A stretch of 64,000 bases of DNA from Pantoea sp. BAV 3049 (GCF_009765445.1 NZ_WHOY01000031.1:1180959-1244958); one strand, 5' to 3'. Counted from the first letter of the stretch, positions 51,487 through 61,157 are shown. Numbers and translations are program-made. Notes: generated from the sequence alone by a model not told the origin.

Positions 51487-51567
51487 ATTAGGCACAGCTC
51501 GCGCATTCTGGCGGGAAAATGACGAAATACAATCAATTCGACGACGGCAAGGCATAAGGTAAGGCGA

Positions 51568-52716
51568 ATGAATATCAACAGCACCGTAATCAGTGGCTAC
51601 CAGACTCTCAATGACATTGGCTATCTGCTGCACGGCGTACAGCACGTCCTGCTGGTGACCGATAAGAACATCGCTGGCATTCCAGCGGTGCAGACGCTGA
51701 TTAAGCAAATTGGCAGTAAGGTTCAGGCAGTGACCATGGTTGACTCCGTGCCGCCAGAGCCAAGCCAGCACGATGTGGCCGCGATTACAGCAACGCTGAA
51801 TACCGACGGTGTGGATCTGGTGATTGGCGTCGGCGGCGGCAGCGTGCTGGATGTCACTAAACTGCTGTCGGTGCTCTGCGTGGAGAATGCGCCAACGCTG
51901 GAAGCGCTGCTGAAAGGCGAAAAGCCACAGCGCCGCACCGCTTCACTGCTGATCCCGACTACCGCAGGCACCGGCTCAGAAGCCACGCCAAACGCCATTC
52001 TGGCCATTCCTGAGAAAGAGACCAAGGTCGGCATTATCTCCCCGGTGATGCTGCCAGACTATGTGGTGCTGGCTCCGGAACTGACCACCAGCATGCCTGC
52101 ACACATCGCCTCCTCTACCGGTATTGACGCGCTTTGCCATCTGATTGAGTGCTTCACCGCCACCGTTTCGAATCCGGTAAGCGATAACTATGCGCTGATT
52201 GGCCTGAAAAAACTGTTTACCAGCCTGGAAATTGCCGTAGCAGAACCTGGCAACCTGGCAGCCCGCCTCGACATGCTCTGGGCCTCTTATTACGGCGGCG
52301 CGGCGATTGCTCATGCCGGTACGCACCTGGTTCATGCCATGTCCTATCCGCTCGGCGGCAAGTACCACATACCCCACGGCGTGGCGAATGCCATCCTGCT
52401 GGCTCCGTGCATGCGCTTTGTGCGCCCGGCTGCGGTGAGCAAATTTGCTCAGGCCTATGACCTGCTGCCGGATGCGGATCCGTCACTGAGCGAAGAACAG
52501 AAATCCGTGGCGCTGGTCGACTATTTCTCCGCGCTGGTGAAGCGCCTGAAGCTGCCCGCCAGCCTGGATGAACTTGGCATCGGCTCAGATCACCTGCCCT
52601 ATCTCGTCGAAGCCGCGCTGGACGTACAGCGCCTGATGAAAAACGTTCCTGCCCCGGTCAGCGCAAATGATGTCCGCGACGTCTATCTGGCGCTGTTCCC
52701 GGCACAGAATCACTAA
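51568..52716 (+). CDS. Iron-containing alcohol dehydrogenase
   Basis: 382 aa, group III (Fe/Zn) alcohol dehydrogenase. NAD-binding GVGGGSVLDVTK, then PTTAGTGSEATPNAI and the metal-binding His residues in HAGTHLVHAMSYPLGGKYH and IPHGVANA. Substrate class (lactaldehyde, hydroxybutyrate or other short aldehydes) is not readable. It is the first gene of the rightward operon, divergent from dtnK. A similar enzyme is recalled next to pdxA2 in Salmonella. Confidence 0.88.
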   Translation: MNINSTVISGYQTLNDIGYLLHGVQHVLLVTDKNIAGIPAVQTLIKQIGSKVQAVTMVDSVPPEPSQHDVAAITATLNTDGVDLVIGVGGGSVLDVTKLLSVLCVENAPTLEALLKGEKPQRRTASLLIPTTAGTGSEATPNAILAIPEKETKVGIISPVMLPDYVVLAPELTTSMPAHIASSTGIDALCHLIECFTATVSNPVSDNYALIGLKKLFTSLEIAVAEPGNLAARLDMLWASYYGGAAIAHAGTHLVHAMSYPLGGKYHIPHGVANAILLAPCMRFVRPAAVSKFAQAYDLLPDADPSLSEEQKSVALVDYFSALVKRLKLPASLDELGIGSDHLPYLVEAALDVQRLMKNVPAPVSANDVRDVYLALFPAQNH

Positions 52717-52733
52717 CAGATTAAGAGGACACC

Positions 52734-53618
52734 ATGAACAAAAAAATCACCGGCGTACTGACCGCCATCGTCACGCCGTTCACTAAAGATGGCGACTATA
52801 ACGAAGCGGCCATGCGCGTGCAGATCCAGCGTCAGCTGGCAGCCGGTAACGGCATTTTCTGCGGCGGCACCAACGGCGAGTTCTTCGTGCTGAACGCCGA
52901 AGAGAAGCTGGCCGTGGCGAAAACCTGCATGGAAGAAGTGGCAGGCAAAGCGCACGTGGTCGCGCACATTGGCGAGATCTCCACCCGTGAAACCATTCGC
53001 CTCGGCAAGCAAATTGCGGCTCTGGGCGTGGATGCCGTTTCGGTGATCACTCCCTGGTTCGTTCCGCTGAAGCAGGAAGAGTTGATCGCCCATTACGAAG
53101 AAGTCGCCGATGCGCTGGACGTGCCGGTTTTCCTCTATAACATTCCGGCACGCACCGGCAACACGCTGCAACCGGAGACGGTGCGCAAGCTGGCCGCTCA
53201 CCCGAACATTGTCGGCATCAAGGACAGCGCGGGCAGCTACGAGAGCCTGAGCGGCTTCCTGAAAGCGGCGGAAGGCATTGATAATTTTGACGTGCTGAAC
53301 GGCCCAGATTCCCTGATCCATCAGGGCTTTGTGGATGGCTGCTCTGCCTGCATCTCCGGGCTGGCTAACGTGGCACCGAATGAAATCAATGCCATCTGGG
53401 CGCACTTCCACGCGGGTGATATCGCTGGTTCGCACAAGGCACAGGAAAACGTCACCGGCCTGCGTACCGATCTTTACAGCGTAGGCTTCTCGCCTGCGGC
53501 GGTGAAAAAAGCCGTCTCGCTGATGGGCCATGACGTGGGCGAAAGCCGCTATGCCGTGCGCTTCAGCGCCGAAGAAGAGCAACGCATTCGCCAGATCGTC
53601 AATCAATACACTCACTGA
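52734..53618 (+). CDS. DapA/KDG-aldolase family class I lyase
   Basis: 294 aa TIM-barrel of the dihydrodipicolinate synthase/N-acetylneuraminate lyase family. Pyruvate loop GTNGE (45-49), Tyr135 (LYNIPARTG) and Schiff-base Lys163 (GIKDSAGS). Since a catabolic context surrounds it, a 2-keto-3-deoxy-acid aldolase releasing pyruvate (YagE-like) is more likely than lysine synthesis. 17 bases after the alcohol dehydrogenase. Confidence 0.88.
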   Translation: MNKKITGVLTAIVTPFTKDGDYNEAAMRVQIQRQLAAGNGIFCGGTNGEFFVLNAEEKLAVAKTCMEEVAGKAHVVAHIGEISTRETIRLGKQIAALGVDAVSVITPWFVPLKQEELIAHYEEVADALDVPVFLYNIPARTGNTLQPETVRKLAAHPNIVGIKDSAGSYESLSGFLKAAEGIDNFDVLNGPDSLIHQGFVDGCSACISGLANVAPNEINAIWAHFHAGDIAGSHKAQENVTGLRTDLYSVGFSPAAVKKAVSLMGHDVGESRYAVRFSAEEEQRIRQIVNQYTH

Positions 53619-53668
53619 TTTTGCGGCGGCGCTGCGGTGCCGCCTGCTTTGATACCAGGATACGCAAG

Positions 53669-54619
53669 ATGAAAGTGATTTGTACTTCTCCCTCATTCGC
53701 CAAATACGATGCCCAGCCGATCGACACGCTGCGCCAGCAGGGTTTTGAGCTGGTCGCGCTGCCTGCCGATGCGCCGCTGAGCGCGCTGCAGCCGCACCTG
53801 GCAGAGACGGTTGCGATGATCGTAGCCTTTACCGACGTAAATGAAGAATTACTCGCGCTGGCACCGCAGTTGAAGATTGTCTGCAAGCACGGCGTGGGCG
53901 TCGACAATATCGATCTGAACGCCACTGAAGCACGCGGTATCTTTGTGACCAACGTGCCGGATGCCAACAAACATGCCGTGGCCGACTTCGCTTTTGCGCT
54001 GATCCTCAATGCGGCACGTCAGGTGACAACGGCCGCAGTGGAAACCCGTGCCGGGCAGTGGCCACGCATTTTCGCCACCGATGTGTACGGCAAAACGCTG
54101 GGCATTATCGGCCTCGGCAATATCGGTAAGCAGGTCGCCCTGCGTGCCAGCGGCTTCAACATGCGCGTGCTGGCGTTTGATTTCTATCCCGACCAGAAAT
54201 TTGCCGATGAGCACAATATTGAGTTTGCCAGCCTGGATCGGCTGACGGAGCAGTGTGACTTTATCACTCTGCATACGCCGCTGACCGATGAAACCCGCAA
54301 CCTCTTTAATGCTGCCAGAATCGCGAGGATGAAGAAATCGGCCTTTCTGATCAACGTCTCACGCGGTGGCGTGGTGAATGAAGCCGATCTGTTTAACGCC
54401 CTGTCCGACAATGCGATCGCCGGAGCAGCCGCAGACGTCTTTGATCATGAACCGCTGGAGACGCATCCCCTGTTCTCGCTGAATAATTTTATCCCCACCT
54501 CGCATATCGCGGGCTACACCGACGGGGCGATCAGCGCCATCGGCGAGCGCTGTGTGCAGCAAATTATTCAGTGTGTGAAAGAGCAGCAACGACCCGTCAA
54601 CGTGATGAATTCACTGTAA
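53669..54619 (+). CDS. D-isomer-specific 2-hydroxyacid dehydrogenase
   Basis: 316 aa from ATG at 53669 (behind CCAGGATACGCAAG); an ATG at 53621 is rejected as it adds an unrelated Arg/Cys-rich start. NAD motif GIIGLGNIGK (145-154), Arg in NVSRGGVVNEADL, and the catalytic His in TSHIAGYT. 3-phosphoglycerate dehydrogenase-like; probably reduces a 2-oxoacid or oxidises a hydroxyacid of the pathway. Confidence 0.9.
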   Translation: MKVICTSPSFAKYDAQPIDTLRQQGFELVALPADAPLSALQPHLAETVAMIVAFTDVNEELLALAPQLKIVCKHGVGVDNIDLNATEARGIFVTNVPDANKHAVADFAFALILNAARQVTTAAVETRAGQWPRIFATDVYGKTLGIIGLGNIGKQVALRASGFNMRVLAFDFYPDQKFADEHNIEFASLDRLTEQCDFITLHTPLTDETRNLFNAARIARMKKSAFLINVSRGGVVNEADLFNALSDNAIAGAAADVFDHEPLETHPLFSLNNFIPTSHIAGYTDGAISAIGERCVQQIIQCVKEQQRPVNVMNSL

Positions 54620-54624
54620 TCAGG

Positions 54625-54650
54625 CCCGGGGCGTCGTTCCCGCCCCGTTA
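54625..54650 (+). other. Intercistronic hairpin before first MFS gene
   Basis: CGGGGCG and CGCCCCG separated by a few bases in the 85-bp gap; no T run, so RNA processing or attenuation is more likely than termination. Confidence 0.4.
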
Positions 54651-54704
54651 AACAAAGCTGGACCACGATCCAGCGAATAACCACCTCTGTACCGGGCTAA
54701 GACT

Positions 54705-56024
54705 ATGAACACTTCTGCTGGTAATACCCGTATCCGCTGGTGGATTGCAGGCCTGATGTGGCTGGCAATCGCCATCAACTATATTGACCGCACCGTGCTG
54801 TCGGCGGCGGCTCCGCACCTGATCGACGAGCTGAAGCTGAACCCAGAAATGATGGGCTTCATCATGGCGGCGTTCTTCTGGTCTTACTCGTTGCTGCAGA
54901 TCCCGGCGGGCTGGTTCGCCGATCGTTTCGGCCAGAAAAAGGGTCTTGGTCTGGCCGTCGCCTGGTGGTCCATCGCCACGTCGGTGATGGGGCTGGCAAC
55001 CGGTTTTAAATCCCTGCTGGCCCTGCGCCTGGCGTTAGGTGTCGGAGAAGCGGCCGCCTACCCCAGCAATGCCGGGATCACCGCCCGCTGGTTCCCGGAC
55101 AAAGAACGAGCCACCGTTTCCGGCCTGTTCGACAGCGCCTCGAAGTTCGGTGGCGCGGTGGCGATGCCGCTGATCGTCTGGATGATCTACATGTTCGACT
55201 GGCGGCTGACCTTCCTGATCATCGGCAGCGTCGGCCTGCTGTGGGTGATCGCCTGGTATTTTATCTATGCCGAGAATCCGGAAGATCACAACTACATCAG
55301 CAAGCACGAAATCAGCCTGATCCGTGAAGGCCAGGCCCGCAAGCACGGTGATAAAGGTATACGACCGATGAAGTGGTACAAGCTGCTGCGCTATCGCAAC
55401 ATCTGGGCGATGTGCATCGGCTTCTTTACCATTAACTACACCTCCTATTTCTTTATCACCTGGCTGCCGACCTATCTGGTGAAAGAAAAAGGGATGGATT
55501 TCATCAAGATGGGGATGATCGCCGCCCTGCCTCTGCTGTGCGGAATGATCATCGAAGTGGTGGCTGGCTGGGCCTCGGATCGTATGGTGCACAAGAAAGT
55601 GCTGTCACTGACCGCCACCCGCAAGCTGTTCCTGACCATCGGCCTGCTGATGGCGCTGTGCATTGGCTTCGCACCCTTTACTGACTCGGTATTTATGACC
55701 GTGTTCCTGCTGTGCGTGGCAAAATCCGGCACCACCGTGGCTGCTTCCCAGGTCTGGGCGCTGCCCGGCGACGTGGCACCGAAAAACAGCGTCTCCATTG
55801 TGGCCGGGTTGCAAAATACCGTCTCTAATCTCGGTGGCGCAGTCGGTCCGATTGTCACCGGTGCCATCGTTGCCGCTACCGGTTCCTTCACCTGGGCGCT
55901 GGTTTTCTCCGCCATTCTGGTGGTGATCGGCATCCTCAACTACCTGTTTCTGATGGGCAAAGTCGAGCCCATTTCCGACGAAGAAAAAGCCCCGGCGCAC
56001 CAGATGTCTGTGGGCCGGGCATAA
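54705..56024 (+). CDS. MFS transporter, anion:cation symporter family (1)
   Basis: 439 aa, twelve hydrophobic segments. N-terminal AINYIDRTVLSAAAP, the loop DRFGQKKGLGL and VGEAAAYPSNAGITARWFP are the signature of the ACS family (hexuronate, glucarate, galactonate, phthalate permeases). It probably imports an organic acid or sugar acid for the cluster. Confidence 0.9.
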   Translation: MNTSAGNTRIRWWIAGLMWLAIAINYIDRTVLSAAAPHLIDELKLNPEMMGFIMAAFFWSYSLLQIPAGWFADRFGQKKGLGLAVAWWSIATSVMGLATGFKSLLALRLALGVGEAAAYPSNAGITARWFPDKERATVSGLFDSASKFGGAVAMPLIVWMIYMFDWRLTFLIIGSVGLLWVIAWYFIYAENPEDHNYISKHEISLIREGQARKHGDKGIRPMKWYKLLRYRNIWAMCIGFFTINYTSYFFITWLPTYLVKEKGMDFIKMGMIAALPLLCGMIIEVVAGWASDRMVHKKVLSLTATRKLFLTIGLLMALCIGFAPFTDSVFMTVFLLCVAKSGTTVAASQVWALPGDVAPKNSVSIVAGLQNTVSNLGGAVGPIVTGAIVAATGSFTWALVFSAILVVIGILNYLFLMGKVEPISDEEKAPAHQMSVGRA

Positions 56025-56041
56025 CCCTGCGGCCTGCCGGT

Positions 56042-56065
56042 TCACACCCCAATAATGGGGTGTGA
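56042..56065 (+). other. Intercistronic hairpin before second MFS gene
   Basis: TCACACCCC and GGGGTGTGA with a 6-nt loop, a perfect 9-bp stem between two operon genes, not followed by T's. Confidence 0.5.
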
Positions 56066-56116
56066 CGGGGGCTTTATCGCCTTAAAACTATAAAAAACTC
56101 TGTTCCGGAGCCGATC

Positions 56117-57439
56117 ATGTCGATCAATTCTCATGATAATGCTGTGATTGCCAACGCAGGTGAAAAGAGAGCCAGCGGGAAGATGCGGTTTGTGATCCTT
56201 ACCGTTCTCTCGTTTGGAATTGCGATTAACTACGTCGATCGTGCCGCGATGAGCGTGGCGATCCCGTTTATGTCGCACGATCTCCAGTTATCCAGCACCG
56301 ACAGCGGCCTGCTGCTCTCGGCGTTTTTCTGGAGTTACGTGCTGTTCCAGCTGCCGGGCGGCTGGCTGGTCGATAAGCTCGGGCCACGGATCACCTTCGC
56401 GGTCAGCAGCCTCGGTTGGGGCCTTGCCACCGCAGCGTGCGGCCTGGCAAACGGCTTAACCGCGCTGGTCGGCTTCCGCTTTATGCTCGGCGCGGTGGAA
56501 GCGCCCAGCTATCCTGCCAGCTCCTCAACGGTCACGCGCTGGTTCCCTCGTCAGGAACGCAGCTTCGCCGCCGCCACGTTTAACAACGGCAGCAAGATCG
56601 GCGGCACGCTGGCGATCCCGATTATTTCCTTCCTGATCGCGCTGGTCGGCTGGCGCATGACTTTTGTGATCTCCGGTCTGGTCGCCGTGATCTGGGCGGT
56701 GGGCTGGTATATCTGGTACCGCGATCCCCGCGAGCACAAAACCGTATCTGCCGCAGAGGTGGAATTCATTGAAGCGAATCAGGATCCGCAAACCGGTGAG
56801 CCGATGAGCATCCGTCAGCTGCTCACCCAGCGTACCGTGCAGGCGATGATGGCCGGTTTCTTCTGCATTAACTTCGTCTCCTACTTCTTCTTCACCTGGT
56901 TCCCCACTTACCTGGTGGAAACCTTCCATCTGTCGCTGATGAAGTTCGGCCTTCTCGGCATGCTGCCCGGCATTGCCGCCATTGTCGGCGGCTGGTGCGG
57001 CGGCCTGCTTTCCGACAGTCTGGTCCGTCGCGGCGTCTCGCTGACCGTGGCGCGTAAAATTCCGCTGGTCGGTGGCATGCTGGGCAGCGCGGTGATTGGC
57101 CTGGCGGCCTTCTCGCCGACCGTGACGCTGGCCCTGAGCGCGCTATGCTTCGCCAACTTCGCCGCCACTTTTGCTTCTGCAGCGCTGTGGGCACTGCCTT
57201 CAGACGTTGCACCTAACCGCGCCAATGTCGCCACCATCGGCGGCATTCAGAATATGGCGGCCAACCTCGCCGGCATCATTTCACCGATCCTGATTGGCGT
57301 GCTGATGCAGTTCACCCACTCATTTGTGATCCCGCTGGTACTGGCAGGGATTGTCGGCCTGCTGGGCGCGCTGATTTACGGCTTCTGGCTGCCGCGCGTG
57401 ACGCCAATGCAGCTCAATACCGCCGGAGGAAAAGCCTGA
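56117..57439 (+). CDS. MFS transporter, anion:cation symporter family (2)
   Basis: 440 aa, twelve segments; AINYVDRAAMSVAIPFM, DKLGPRITF and GAVEAPSYPASSSTVTRWFP. A second ACS-type permease, diverged from the first, so it may carry a different acid. Its stop shares one base with the ATG of the cyclase gene. Confidence 0.9.
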   Translation: MSINSHDNAVIANAGEKRASGKMRFVILTVLSFGIAINYVDRAAMSVAIPFMSHDLQLSSTDSGLLLSAFFWSYVLFQLPGGWLVDKLGPRITFAVSSLGWGLATAACGLANGLTALVGFRFMLGAVEAPSYPASSSTVTRWFPRQERSFAAATFNNGSKIGGTLAIPIISFLIALVGWRMTFVISGLVAVIWAVGWYIWYRDPREHKTVSAAEVEFIEANQDPQTGEPMSIRQLLTQRTVQAMMAGFFCINFVSYFFFTWFPTYLVETFHLSLMKFGLLGMLPGIAAIVGGWCGGLLSDSLVRRGVSLTVARKIPLVGGMLGSAVIGLAAFSPTVTLALSALCFANFAATFASAALWALPSDVAPNRANVATIGGIQNMAANLAGIISPILIGVLMQFTHSFVIPLVLAGIVGLLGALIYGFWLPRVTPMQLNTAGGKA

Positions 57440-58488
57440 TGACCACTGCCCCCCGCTGGAAACAGCGCCCTGAACACGCCACCTGGGGCGACTTTGGCCC
57501 GGACGATCAGCTGGGACGGCTGAATCTGCTGACGCCACAAAAGGTCAGAGAAGGCATTGCCGAGGTGCAGACCGGGCAGACCTTCTGCCTGAGTTTGCCG
57601 CTGGATCTGCCTGGCGGAACGGCCATGAACCCACGTCGGCCACCACCACAGCTGGCAGCTACCCGGCGCGGCGAGAATGCCAATATGACCTATCCACTCT
57701 CCAGAGATGACGCGCGTCTGACCGATGTGATTTGCGACGATGCGGTCACTCTCGCCCTGCAGTATTCCACCCAGTGGGACAGTCTGGCACATATGGGGCA
57801 GTGGTTTGACGTGGCGGGCAACGGCGAGCCGGAGATGGTGTTTTATAACGGCTATCGCGCCGGAAAAGAGATCGTCGGCGAAACGGACTATCGCGGCGGC
57901 TGTGGCTGTTCGCATGGCAGCCATCTCGGCGCGAAGGCACTGGGCATCGAGAATATGGCAAAGCACGGCATCCAGGGCCGCGCGGTAATGATTGATATCA
58001 AAAAATATTTTGGTATTAAGCGCTTTGCTTTTGGCTACCAGCATCTACGCCAGATCCTCGATGAAGAAGGCATTGGGATCCGTCAGGGCGACCTGGTCTG
58101 CTTTCGCACCGGCATGGACGAAGCCATTTACCAGATGGCTGGCAAACCCGATATGGCGTACCTGAATGCACATTTCGCCGGGCTGAACGGCAGCGATCCT
58201 GAACTGCGCCAGTGGGTGATCGACAGCGGCGTTGTCGCCCTGCTGGCCGATAACCCGGCGGTTGAAATCCTGCCTGCCCAGCCGCTCAACAACGAGTTCT
58301 ACCCTTCGCACCCGCTGCATGAACTTTGCCTGTTCCGGCTGGGCGTTTACCTGGGCGAACTCTGGCATATGAGCGAACTGGCCGACTGGCTGAGCGCCCA
58401 CCAGCGCCACGCATTTTTATTAACAGCACCACCACTAAGGCTGCCCGGCGCAGTGGGTTCTCCCGCCACGCCAATAGCCACCGTCTGA
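57439..58488 (+). CDS. Cyclase family protein (kynurenine formamidase-like)
   Basis: 349 aa metal-dependent hydrolase of the Cyclase family. The usual HxGTHxD motif is replaced by STQWDSLAHMGQ (about 110-121), with a second site around CGCSHGSHLGAKAL, so it belongs to the longer subgroup of unknown substrates. It could open a lactone or amide of the pathway. Overlaps the upstream permease by one base (TGATG). Confidence 0.8.
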   Translation: MTTAPRWKQRPEHATWGDFGPDDQLGRLNLLTPQKVREGIAEVQTGQTFCLSLPLDLPGGTAMNPRRPPPQLAATRRGENANMTYPLSRDDARLTDVICDDAVTLALQYSTQWDSLAHMGQWFDVAGNGEPEMVFYNGYRAGKEIVGETDYRGGCGCSHGSHLGAKALGIENMAKHGIQGRAVMIDIKKYFGIKRFAFGYQHLRQILDEEGIGIRQGDLVCFRTGMDEAIYQMAGKPDMAYLNAHFAGLNGSDPELRQWVIDSGVVALLADNPAVEILPAQPLNNEFYPSHPLHELCLFRLGVYLGELWHMSELADWLSAHQRHAFLLTAPPLRLPGAVGSPATPIATV

Positions 58489-58561
58489 AACTCCTTTAAC
58501 CCTACACGGCGCGAACAGAACCAGAAGGTCGGCGCGTTTTGACTCATTGTGAGGCATCACT

Positions 58562-59977
58562 ATGAAAGAGTTCTCCTCTGAAGGCACGCTGATCATCGTT
58601 GGGATGGTGCTGGCCTATATTCTTTTTACCACCTGGCTGACTTACCGGTTACGCAGCAAAAGTTCCGGCGATTTTATGGAAGGCGCAAGGGCTATGCCCG
58701 CCTTTATCGTCGGCATCATGCTGATGTCTGAATACATCGGTGCCAAATCCACCGTCGGCACTGCACAGGCCGCTTTCGAGAGTGGTTTTGCCGCTTCCTG
58801 GTCGGTGATCGGGGCGGCTATTGGCTTCCCGATTTTCGGGCTGCTGCTGGTGAAGCGCATCTACAACACCGGCAAAATCACCATCTCCGGGGCGATTGCC
58901 GAGAAGTACGGCAGCACCACCAAAAACATTATCTCGATCATTATGATTTATGCCCTGCTGCTGGTGAACGTCGGTAACTACGTCAGCGGCGCGGCGGCTA
59001 TCTCCACCGTGCTGAAAGTGAACCTGCCGGTGGCAGCCTTTATCACCGCCATTGTCAGCACCTTCTATTTTGCCTTTGGCGGCATGAAGGGGATGGCCTG
59101 GGTGACCATGCTGCACAGCGGCCTGAAGTACGTGGGGATCCTGATTATCCTGGGCGTGGCGCTGAAGATGACCGGCGGCATCACGCCGATGGTGCAGAAA
59201 ATGCCGGACTTCTACTGGACCTGGGACGGCCACGTGGGGGCCAGCACCATTGTCGCCTGGCTGATCGGGACTATCGGGTCGATCTTCTGTACCCAGTTTG
59301 TGATTCAGGCGATCTGTTCGACCAAAACGCCTGCCGCAGCCCGACGCGCGACCTGGGTGGCCTTCTTTTTCTGCCTGCCGATTGGCCTTGCCATCGCGGC
59401 GATTGGCGTGGCAGCGAAGTACCTTCATCCGGAGATCAACAGCCTCTACGCCCTGCCGGTGTTCCTGCAGGATATGAGTCCGTGGCTGGCCGGGATCGTC
59501 ACCACTTCGCTGGTCGCCTCGATCTTCGTCAGCGTGGGCACGGTGGCGCTGGCGATTGCCTCGCTGATCGTCAAAGACTTCTACGTGCCCTACCGTAACC
59601 CGACGCCAGAGCGCGAGTTCAAAATGACACGTCTGCTGTCGCTGGTCATCGGCTTTGCCCCATTGGTCTTCGTGCTGTTCGTACCGGAAGTGCTGAAGCT
59701 CTCTTTCTTCACACGCGCTATCCGCCTGTCGATTTCCGTGGTGGCAATTATCGCTTTCTATCTGCCGATGTTTAAAAGCGCCAGAGGAGCCAACTGGGGG
59801 CTGATTGGTGCCTGCGTGGTGACCTCGGTGTGGTTCGTGCTGGGTGACCCGTTCGGTATCAACAACATGTATATCGCACTGATTACTCCAGCGGTGATTA
59901 TGGTCATTGACCATCTGATCCCACGTCGTGAAAGCAGTAAGCAAACCAAAAACAGTCTGCAAAAGAGTGGAGCGTAA
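58562..59977 (+). CDS. Sodium:solute symporter family protein
   Basis: 471 aa with about 13 hydrophobic segments. N-terminal FMEGARAMPAFIVGIMLMSEYIGAKS and FAFGGMKGMAWVTMLHSGLKYVG are SSS motifs. A sugar, sialic acid or organic acid substrate is possible. It precedes the BNR protein by one base and may import the compound that protein acts on. Confidence 0.88.
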   Translation: MKEFSSEGTLIIVGMVLAYILFTTWLTYRLRSKSSGDFMEGARAMPAFIVGIMLMSEYIGAKSTVGTAQAAFESGFAASWSVIGAAIGFPIFGLLLVKRIYNTGKITISGAIAEKYGSTTKNIISIIMIYALLLVNVGNYVSGAAAISTVLKVNLPVAAFITAIVSTFYFAFGGMKGMAWVTMLHSGLKYVGILIILGVALKMTGGITPMVQKMPDFYWTWDGHVGASTIVAWLIGTIGSIFCTQFVIQAICSTKTPAAARRATWVAFFFCLPIGLAIAAIGVAAKYLHPEINSLYALPVFLQDMSPWLAGIVTTSLVASIFVSVGTVALAIASLIVKDFYVPYRNPTPEREFKMTRLLSLVIGFAPLVFVLFVPEVLKLSFFTRAIRLSISVVAIIAFYLPMFKSARGANWGLIGACVVTSVWFVLGDPFGINNMYIALITPAVIMVIDHLIPRRESSKQTKNSLQKSGA

Positions 59978-59978
59978 T

Positions 59979-61157
59979 ATGAAGGAAACAGTGACCGTGG
60001 ATCGCAATGGCCTGGTTCATCCGGCCGAAAACGACAGCCAGCTACAGGTGGCGATGCTGCCCTCTGCCTGCCCACAGAATCACGCGGCCAATCTGCTGCC
60101 GCTGCCGGATGGCGACCTGCTCTGCTGCTGGTTTGGCGGCACTCAGGAGGGGATTGCCGATATCTCCATCTGGTGCTCGCGGCTGGCAAAAGGCAGCCAG
60201 CGCTGGAGTGAACCGCAGAAATTGTCGGAAGACAGCAGCCGATCGGAGCAGAATCCGGTGCTGTTTCTGGCCCCGGATAACGTGCTCTGGCTGATGTACA
60301 CCGCGCAGAAATCCGGCAATCAGGACACCGCTATTGTGCGCTATCGCCAGTCGATGGATCTGGGTAAAAGCTGGGGGCCGATTGCCACCCTGCTGGATCG
60401 TCCCGGCACCTTTATCCGCCAGCCGGTGGTGGTGCTGCCGAACGGCAACTGGCTGCTTCCTGTGTTTTATTGCACCACGAAGCCCGGTGAAAAATGGGTC
60501 GGCAATAACGACACCAGCGCGGTGAAAATCTCTGCCAATCAGGGCAGGAGCTGGCGCGACGTGATCGTGCCGGACAGCACCGGCTGTGTGCATATGAATA
60601 TCACACTACTGCAGGATGGCTCGCTGCTGGCGCTGTATCGCAGCCGCTGGGCGGATCATATCTACCTCAGCCGCTCGGAAGATAACGGTGAAAGCTGGTC
60701 AGCGCCGCAGCCAACTGACCTGCCAAATAACAATTCGTCCATTCAGGTGACCACGCTGGCGAATGGCGATCTGGCGCTGGTTTATAATGCCATGAGCGCC
60801 GAAGGTGCCAGCGAGCGCCGTTTGTCGCTGTATGACGAGATTGAGGATGAAGATGAGGGCGTTGCCGTTGCCGCTGAGCCCGTGGTGCGTACCGGTAAAA
60901 CAGCTTTCTGGGGCGCACCGCGTGCCCCAATGACGCTGGCGATTTCAAAAGATGGCGGCAAAAGCTGGCCGTGGAAGCGCAACCTCGACGAGGGCGACGG
61001 CTACTGCATGACCAATAACTCGCAGCAGAAGCTCAACCGCGAGTTCTCCTATCCCAGCATCAAACAGGGCGTGAATGGCGAGCTGCACATCGCTTATACC
61101 TGGTATCGTCAGGCAATCAAATACGTCTGTGTGAATGAAGAGTGGGTGACACAATGA
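59979..61157 (+). CDS. BNR/Asp-box beta-propeller protein (sialidase-like)
   Basis: 392 aa from ATG at 59979 (behind GGAGCG), no signal peptide. Four Asp boxes are visible: SMDLGKSWGP, SANQGRSWRD, SEDNGESWSAP and SKDGGKSWPW. LPSACPQNHAANLLPLPDGDLLCCWFGG is the start of the COG4692 'predicted neuraminidase' group. Some members of this fold are lyases acting on rhamnosyl-glucuronate ends (PL27) rather than sialidases; no sialic acid genes are near. Hence the substrate is left open. Confidence 0.75.
   Translation: MKETVTVDRNGLVHPAENDSQLQVAMLPSACPQNHAANLLPLPDGDLLCCWFGGTQEGIADISIWCSRLAKGSQRWSEPQKLSEDSSRSEQNPVLFLAPDNVLWLMYTAQKSGNQDTAIVRYRQSMDLGKSWGPIATLLDRPGTFIRQPVVVLPNGNWLLPVFYCTTKPGEKWVGNNDTSAVKISANQGRSWRDVIVPDSTGCVHMNITLLQDGSLLALYRSRWADHIYLSRSEDNGESWSAPQPTDLPNNNSSIQVTTLANGDLALVYNAMSAEGASERRLSLYDEIEDEDEGVAVAAEPVVRTGKTAFWGAPRAPMTLAISKDGGKSWPWKRNLDEGDGYCMTNNSQQKLNREFSYPSIKQGVNGELHIAYTWYRQAIKYVCVNEEWVTQ

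Noticed and set aside
52713-53696. Minus-strand open frame of 327 codons over the DapA-family gene
   Set aside because: Antisense of a well-supported enzyme with intact active-site motifs.
58649-60007. Long minus-strand open frame (452 codons) over the sodium:solute symporter
   Set aside because: Product is His/Asp/Arg-rich low-complexity text typical of antisense of membrane-protein codons. No start signal and no family match.
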